Shown here in pieces: positions 6,172 to 9,554 of a stretch of DNA of 9,554 nt. Numbering within the stretch: position 1 is the stretch's first letter; each line of letters starts with the position of its first letter. Source of the DNA: Coliplasma sp045538555 (GTDB taxonomy: Bacteria; Bacillota; Clostridia; Oscillospirales; CAG-382). Under the pieces are notes generated by a model. That model saw nothing but the letters and a program-made list of their open reading frames with translations, searched no databases and was not told the DNA's origin. The position numbers were made by a program, and so were the translations under genes. The stretch spans positions 1 through 9,554 of the forward strand of contig JAZSRP010000018.1 of NCBI GenBank assembly GCA_045538555.1. The letters run 5' to 3'.

Positions 6172-8706
6172 ATGGCAACTCACGAATACGATTACAGTTC
6201 ACATGAAAATCAGATAATCCAGGAAATTGACATCGAAAAAGAGATAAAATCCTGCTATATTGACTATGCAATGAGCGTTATTGTTGGCAGAGCACTGCCC
6301 GACGTGCGTGACGGTATGAAACCCGTACACCGCCGCATCATGTATGCAATGTATGAGGACAAGCTGACTCACGACAAGCCGTTTCGAAAATCCGCCACCA
6401 CGGTGGGCAACGTGCTTGGACGTTATCACCCCCACGGCGACGCGGCGGTGTACGATTCTATGGTTCGTCTTGCTCAGCCCTTCTCTTTGAGATACCCTCT
6501 GGTGGAGGGTCACGGAAACTTTGGTAACATCGACGGTGACTCCGCCGCGGCGTACAGGTACACCGAGGCACGTATGTCACGTATTGCCGATGAGCTGTTG
6601 CAGGATATTGAAAAGGACGTTGTGGATTTTGTTCCCAACTTTGACAATTCCCGCAAGGAGCCCACGGTTCTTCCCACACGGTTCCCCAACCTCTTGGTCA
6701 ACGGAACGGTGGGTATTGCCGTAGGTATGGCAACCAATATTCCTCCTCACAATATGTCAGAGGTCATTGACGCTACTCTGCATATTATGGACAACCCGGA
6801 TTGTACCGTGGTTGACCTGATGCAGCACATCAAGGGCCCGGATTTTCCCACCTACGGCACTATCTACGGCACTGCAGGCATCTATGAGGCATACATGACC
6901 GGCAGAGGCAGGATTCGTGTCAGAGCAAAAGCTCATTTTGAAGAAAAAAACGGCAGAACCAGAATTATTATCACAGAGCTGCCCTATCAGGTAAACCGTT
7001 CTATGCTGCTTGAGAGCATGGTGGAGCTGGTAAAAACAAAGCGTGTTGAGGGCATCAGCGATATCCGCAACGAGTCCGGCCGAAAGGGTATGAGGATTGT
7101 CATTGAGGTCAAAAAGGACGCAAATGCACAGATTATTCTCAACCAGCTCTACAAATACACCCAGCTTCAGGACACCTGTGCCGTAAATATGGTGGCGCTG
7201 GTGAACGGCGAGCCCAAGCTTCTCAACCTCAAGGAGGTTTTGGGCCACTACGTGAGCCACAGAGAAGAGGTCATACGCCGCAGGATCAAGTTTGAGCTCA
7301 ACAAGGCAGAGCATGAGGCCCATATTTATGAGGGCTACAAGATTGCCATTGACTTTATTGACGAGGTCATCAATATCATTCGCCACAGCGACAACGTGAC
7401 CCACGCCAAGGAGCGGTTGATGGAGCGCTTTGGGCTCACCGATATTCAGGCACAGGCCATCGTTGACATGACACTGGGCCGTCTGTCGGGAATGGAAAGA
7501 CAAAAAATTGAGGATCGTCTGGAATTTTTGTATGCAAAAATCAAGGAGCTGAAAGAAATTCTGGGCGACCATGCAAAGCTGATCGAGGTTATCAAAGAGG
7601 ATCTGCTCCAGATCAAGCAAAAATACGGCGATGATCGCCGAACCGATATTGTGGAGGCCGAAAATGATATTCTCATCGAGGATCTCATCACCCGTGAGAG
7701 CTGTGTTATCACCGCCACCCGCGCGGGCTATGTAAAACGCCTCCCCTCCGATACCTATCAGGCACAGCGCAGGGGCGGAAAGGGCATCACCGCCATGGGC
7801 ACAAGGGAGGAGGACAACGTTGAGGACGTTATCATCTCCCACAGCCATGATTTCCTGCTGATGTTCTCAAATCTGGGCAGAGTATATATCAAAAAATGCT
7901 TTGAGATCCCCGAGAGCACCCGTACCGCAAAGGGTACAAACCTTGTAAACCTCCTGTCACTGTCACAGGACGAAAAGATAACCGCTATTATTCCCGTAAC
8001 GGAATTTAATGATGATCAAAAGCTTGTACTCGTTACCCGCATGGGCGTGGTGAAGCGTATTGATCTCATGGCATACCGCACAAAGCGCAGCAACGGTCTG
8101 TACGCAATAACCCTTGACGAGGGCGACAACCTGCTGTACGTGCTCAAGACCGGCGGCAATGACGACGTTATTGTTGCCACAAATCGCGGCATATCCATCA
8201 GGTTTTCTGAGGAAGACGTTCGCAGCATGGGCAGACAGGCAAGAGGTGTTCGCGCTGTCACACTGGGCAGTGATGACTACGTGGTGGGCGCCGCTGTGAT
8301 TCCAAAAGGCACCGGAGACGATGAGAAATATATTCTCACCATCACCCAAAACGGATTTGGAAAACGCAGCGTTTTGTCAGAGTATAAATGCCAGAACAGA
8401 GGCGGAAAAGGCCTGATCTGCCACGGTATCAGCCAAAAAACCGGCGAGCTGGCAGGCATCAGGATTGTTTCTGAGTCCGAGGAGGTCATGCTTATCACGG
8501 ATCAGGGAGTTATAATCCGCACCCGTGTCAGCGAGATTCCGGTCTACGGACGCAGTGCTTCGGGCGTTATTGTGATGCGGCTTGACGATGATGCAACGGT
8601 GATGCGGTTTGCCATCGTTGATCCCGCCGCAGAGGAGACCGAACCGCTGGTGGAGGAAACGGCAGAGGAAACCTCGCAGGAACCCCAACCCAAAACGGAG
8701 GAATAA
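6172..8706 (+). CDS. gyrA: DNA gyrase subunit A
   Basis: GyrA is the breakage-reunion subunit of gyrase. The 844-residue protein has the winged-helix and tower core, a coiled-coil gate (about 365-490) and a six-bladed DNA-wrapping domain. The catalytic tyrosine is Y130 in AAAYRYTEAR. The gyrase-specific GyrA box QRRGGKG (532-538) shows this is GyrA, not ParC. In the quinolone-determining region the sequence is HPHGDAAVYD (86-95). The position matching E. coli Ser83 is alanine (A91), while that matching Asp87 is kept (D95). The last 26 residues hold ten glutamates, an acidic tail of the kind that can modulate wrapping. GGGAGG (6161-6166) precedes ATG 6172 by 5 nt, and gyrB ends 12 bp upstream. 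Confidence 0.97.
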   Translation: MATHEYDYSSHENQIIQEIDIEKEIKSCYIDYAMSVIVGRALPDVRDGMKPVHRRIMYAMYEDKLTHDKPFRKSATTVGNVLGRYHPHGDAAVYDSMVRLAQPFSLRYPLVEGHGNFGNIDGDSAAAYRYTEARMSRIADELLQDIEKDVVDFVPNFDNSRKEPTVLPTRFPNLLVNGTVGIAVGMATNIPPHNMSEVIDATLHIMDNPDCTVVDLMQHIKGPDFPTYGTIYGTAGIYEAYMTGRGRIRVRAKAHFEEKNGRTRIIITELPYQVNRSMLLESMVELVKTKRVEGISDIRNESGRKGMRIVIEVKKDANAQIILNQLYKYTQLQDTCAVNMVALVNGEPKLLNLKEVLGHYVSHREEVIRRRIKFELNKAEHEAHIYEGYKIAIDFIDEVINIIRHSDNVTHAKERLMERFGLTDIQAQAIVDMTLGRLSGMERQKIEDRLEFLYAKIKELKEILGDHAKLIEVIKEDLLQIKQKYGDDRRTDIVEAENDILIEDLITRESCVITATRAGYVKRLPSDTYQAQRRGGKGITAMGTREEDNVEDVIISHSHDFLLMFSNLGRVYIKKCFEIPESTRTAKGTNLVNLLSLSQDEKITAIIPVTEFNDDQKLVLVTRMGVVKRIDLMAYRTKRSNGLYAITLDEGDNLLYVLKTGGNDDVIVATNRGISIRFSEEDVRSMGRQARGVRAVTLGSDDYVVGAAVIPKGTGDDEKYILTITQNGFGKRSVLSEYKCQNRGGKGLICHGISQKTGELAGIRIVSESEEVMLITDQGVIIRTRVSEIPVYGRSASGVIVMRLDDDATVMRFAIVDPAAEETEPLVEETAEETSQEPQPKTEE

Positions 8707-8709
8707 AAA

Positions 8710-9255
8710 ATGGGTATAAAAACATTTGTGCTGGAAAACAGCAAAACAAAGAAAAAACGCCATTCCGACGTATTGGCGGCGGTTCGGGCGCATCTTGGCG
8801 ATGACAGCGTCAAGGTGGTGTATGACGAGAAGGGCAAGCCCTCGGTAGAAGGCGGAAAATCAAAGCATTATATATCCGTGACCACCACGGGCAGCGTGAT
8901 GCTGTGTGTGTTGTCCGACACCCCTGTAGGAATCGACGGCGAGTATATGCCCCGATTTGAAAACAACCCCCACAAGCCGGACTATACTGCGCTGGCAGAA
9001 CGGTTTTTCACCGACGACGAGGCGGAGTTTGTCCGTGACGGGCTGGGTACCGAGTGGGAGCGTTTTGCGCGCATTTGGGTACGCAAAGAGGCGTACGTAA
9101 AATGCGTTGGAAAAACTCTGGCGGATTTTCCCAACTTTTCTGTTATTGATGGCACCAAGGTGGCTCCAAAGGTGAACGGGATTCCTATCAAAAAGTTCAA
9201 CATCAAGTTTGATGACTGTGAGAACTATTTGTTTGCCATAGCGGGCATCGACTGA
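8710..9255 (+). CDS. 4'-phosphopantetheinyl transferase, Sfp-like
   Basis: This 181-residue protein resembles enzymes that move phosphopantetheine from CoA to a serine on carrier proteins for fatty-acid, polyketide or peptide synthesis. The core motif GIDGE (74-78) gives likely Mg ligands D76 and E78 (usually G-[IV]-D-I-E). WVRKEAYVK (123-131) supplies E127. The N-terminal part is short compared with the two-fold-repeat Sfp enzymes. The segment usually written SHSG or THTG is TTTG here (58-61), so the histidine that contacts CoA is a threonine. Activity or substrate choice may differ. GGAGGA (8697-8702) is 7 nt before ATG 8710, and gyrA ends 3 bp upstream, so it is probably co-transcribed with gyrase. 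The carrier-protein substrate cannot be told from the window. Confidence 0.85.
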   Translation: MGIKTFVLENSKTKKKRHSDVLAAVRAHLGDDSVKVVYDEKGKPSVEGGKSKHYISVTTTGSVMLCVLSDTPVGIDGEYMPRFENNPHKPDYTALAERFFTDDEAEFVRDGLGTEWERFARIWVRKEAYVKCVGKTLADFPNFSVIDGTKVAPKVNGIPIKKFNIKFDDCENYLFAIAGID

Positions 9256-9266
9256 TCGTTGAAGCC

Positions 9267-9294
9267 GTGAAAAGAGCGCAGAACACACAAAAAA
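9267..9294 (+). repeat. 28-bp repeat, first copy
   Basis: The repeat begins GTGAAAAGAGCGCAGA and ends CACACAAAAAA. It matches 9527-9554 at 27 of 28 positions; only 9283 (A here, C there) differs. This copy could encode a 14-residue peptide from GTG (MKRAQNTQKKMVVK, stop at 9309-9311), but no good ribosome binding site precedes it. It lies 11 bp after the transferase stop. Confidence 0.8.
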
Positions 9295-9382
9295 AGATGG
9301 TTGTAAAGTGAACTGATTAGTTCGTTTGCAAAGTTCGATGTAATTTGTGGTGTTGTGCATTTCCGAAAGTAGATTATAGGAA

Positions 9383-9426
9383 AAAATTCCGAGGGAAAAT
9401 CCCTCGGAATTTTATTATATTTTTTG
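9383..9426 (+). terminator. Rho-independent terminator of the gyrase operon
   Basis: A perfect 13-bp stem (9383-9395 with 9401-9413), GC-rich near a 5-nt AAAAT loop, is followed by the T-rich stretch 9410-9425. The A run at 9381-9386 gives a T run on the other strand, so it could also stop transcripts arriving from the right. It lies 127 bp after the last gene. Confidence 0.88.
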
Positions 9427-9434
9427 TGTTTTGA

Positions 9435-9484
9435 ACGAACCTCACCTCTCGTCGTACGGTAGTACGCCTTCGGGATCGGTTCGT
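9435..9484. repeat. Nested inverted repeat after the terminator
   Basis: The outer arms ACGAACC (9435-9441) and GGTTCGT (9478-9484) enclose a second perfect hairpin, CGTAC (9453-9457) with GTACG (9462-9466) and a GGTA loop. The stretch is clearly richer in G and C than its surroundings. It could be an intergenic repeat element or part of a structured RNA or leader for the next gene. I do not recognise a named family. Confidence 0.5.
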
Positions 9485-9489
9485 CCAAT

Positions 9490-9534
9490 CTGCATCACTT
9501 TTCACGCCTTCAGGCAGGTGCAGTCGGTGAAAAG
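9490..9534. repeat. Crossing inverted repeats, possible pseudoknot
   Basis: CTGCATC (9490-9496) can pair with GGTGCAG (9517-9523, one G-U), and CTTTTCAC (9498-9505) pairs perfectly with GTGAAAAG (9527-9534). The two pairings cross, as in an H-type pseudoknot. A small hairpin, GCC-TTCA-GGC (9506-9515), lies inside. The right arm is the first eight bases of the second 28-bp repeat copy. The first repeat copy lacks the matching left arm. Confidence 0.4.
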
Positions 9535-9554
9535 AGCGCAGACCACACAAAAAA
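9527..9554 (+). repeat. 28-bp repeat, second copy, cut by the window end
   Basis: This differs from 9267-9294 at one position only. It runs to the last base of the window, so the true repeat may be longer. It may be the first codons of the next gene (GTG start, MKRAQTTQK), in which case the first copy would be a duplicated gene start. It may equally be a dispersed repeat. Confidence 0.8.

Larger units (their letters stand above)
9256..9554. other. Non-coding tail with repeats and hairpins
   Basis: No convincing gene is seen in these 299 bp. They hold two copies of a 28-bp repeat, a small hairpin (GAACT 9310-9314 with AGTTC 9319-9323), the operon terminator and a GC-richer structured stretch (9433-9534). 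A 10-nt motif ACACAAAAAA occurs at 9285-9294 and 9545-9554 and in inverted form at 9420-9429. Confidence 0.7.

Noticed and set aside
6757..7848. 363-residue open frame on the minus strand of gyrA
   Set aside because: Antisense shadow of a well-conserved gene with no recognisable domains. Other long minus-strand frames in dnaA, dnaN and gyrB are rejected for the same reason.
9353..9380. Possible promoter TTGTGC with TATAGG
   Set aside because: Poor match to consensus, and it would fire directly into the terminator.
9466..9484. Resemblance of this stretch to positions 9-28 (shared TTCGGG and CGGT)
   Set aside because: Similarity is short and needs gaps. It may reflect only the common TTCG hairpin loop.
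9225..9488. 87-residue minus-strand frame at the 3' end
   Set aside because: It crosses the end of the transferase gene, the terminator and the hairpins, and lacks a clear ribosome binding site or known domain.

Overview
The window is the replication-initiation and DNA-topology core of a bacterial chromosome. Everything real is on the + strand: dnaA, a 251-bp spacer with features of oriC, dnaN, recF, remB (DUF370), gyrB, gyrA and a 4'-phosphopantetheinyl transferase gene, then a terminator and a non-coding tail. The order dnaA-dnaN-recF-remB-gyrB-gyrA, the short 644-residue GyrB, the purine-rich ribosome binding sites and the TTG starts point to Bacillota, most likely class Clostridia. Placement in an Oscillospirales-like group is a guess. 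TGA, TAG and TAA all act as stops, so the genetic code is standard.

Layout. Positions 1-116 hold a small TTCG-loop hairpin and a long inverted repeat. A near-consensus promoter (117-145) drives dnaA (187-1506). The spacer 1507-1757 holds an AT-rich stretch, a phased run of TAG-like trinucleotides, a GC-rich block, DnaA-box-like sites, a tandem 10-bp repeat and one consensus DnaA box. From dnaN (1758) to the transferase stop (9255) genes are 3-12 bp apart or overlap, so this looks like one transcription unit. It ends at a 13-bp-stem terminator (9383-9413). From 9256 to the end there is no convincing gene. That tail contains the terminator, several hairpins and two copies of a 28-bp repeat, the second running off the window.

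How the genes fit together: DnaA opens the origin, the DnaN clamp tethers the polymerase and its partners, RecF helps load RecA at gaps behind stalled forks, and gyrase (GyrA2B2) removes the positive supercoils made by the forks. RemB is a small regulator conserved at this place in Bacillota. The phosphopantetheinyl transferase activates carrier proteins and is the outsider. The S4-domain gene (yaaA/rlbA) that often lies between dnaN and recF is missing.

I found no mobile element, CRISPR array, defence system or clearly new pathway. The points most worth a second look are the trio-like origin, the diverged DnaA signature motif, the transferase that lacks the usual histidine, and the repeat-rich 3' tail.
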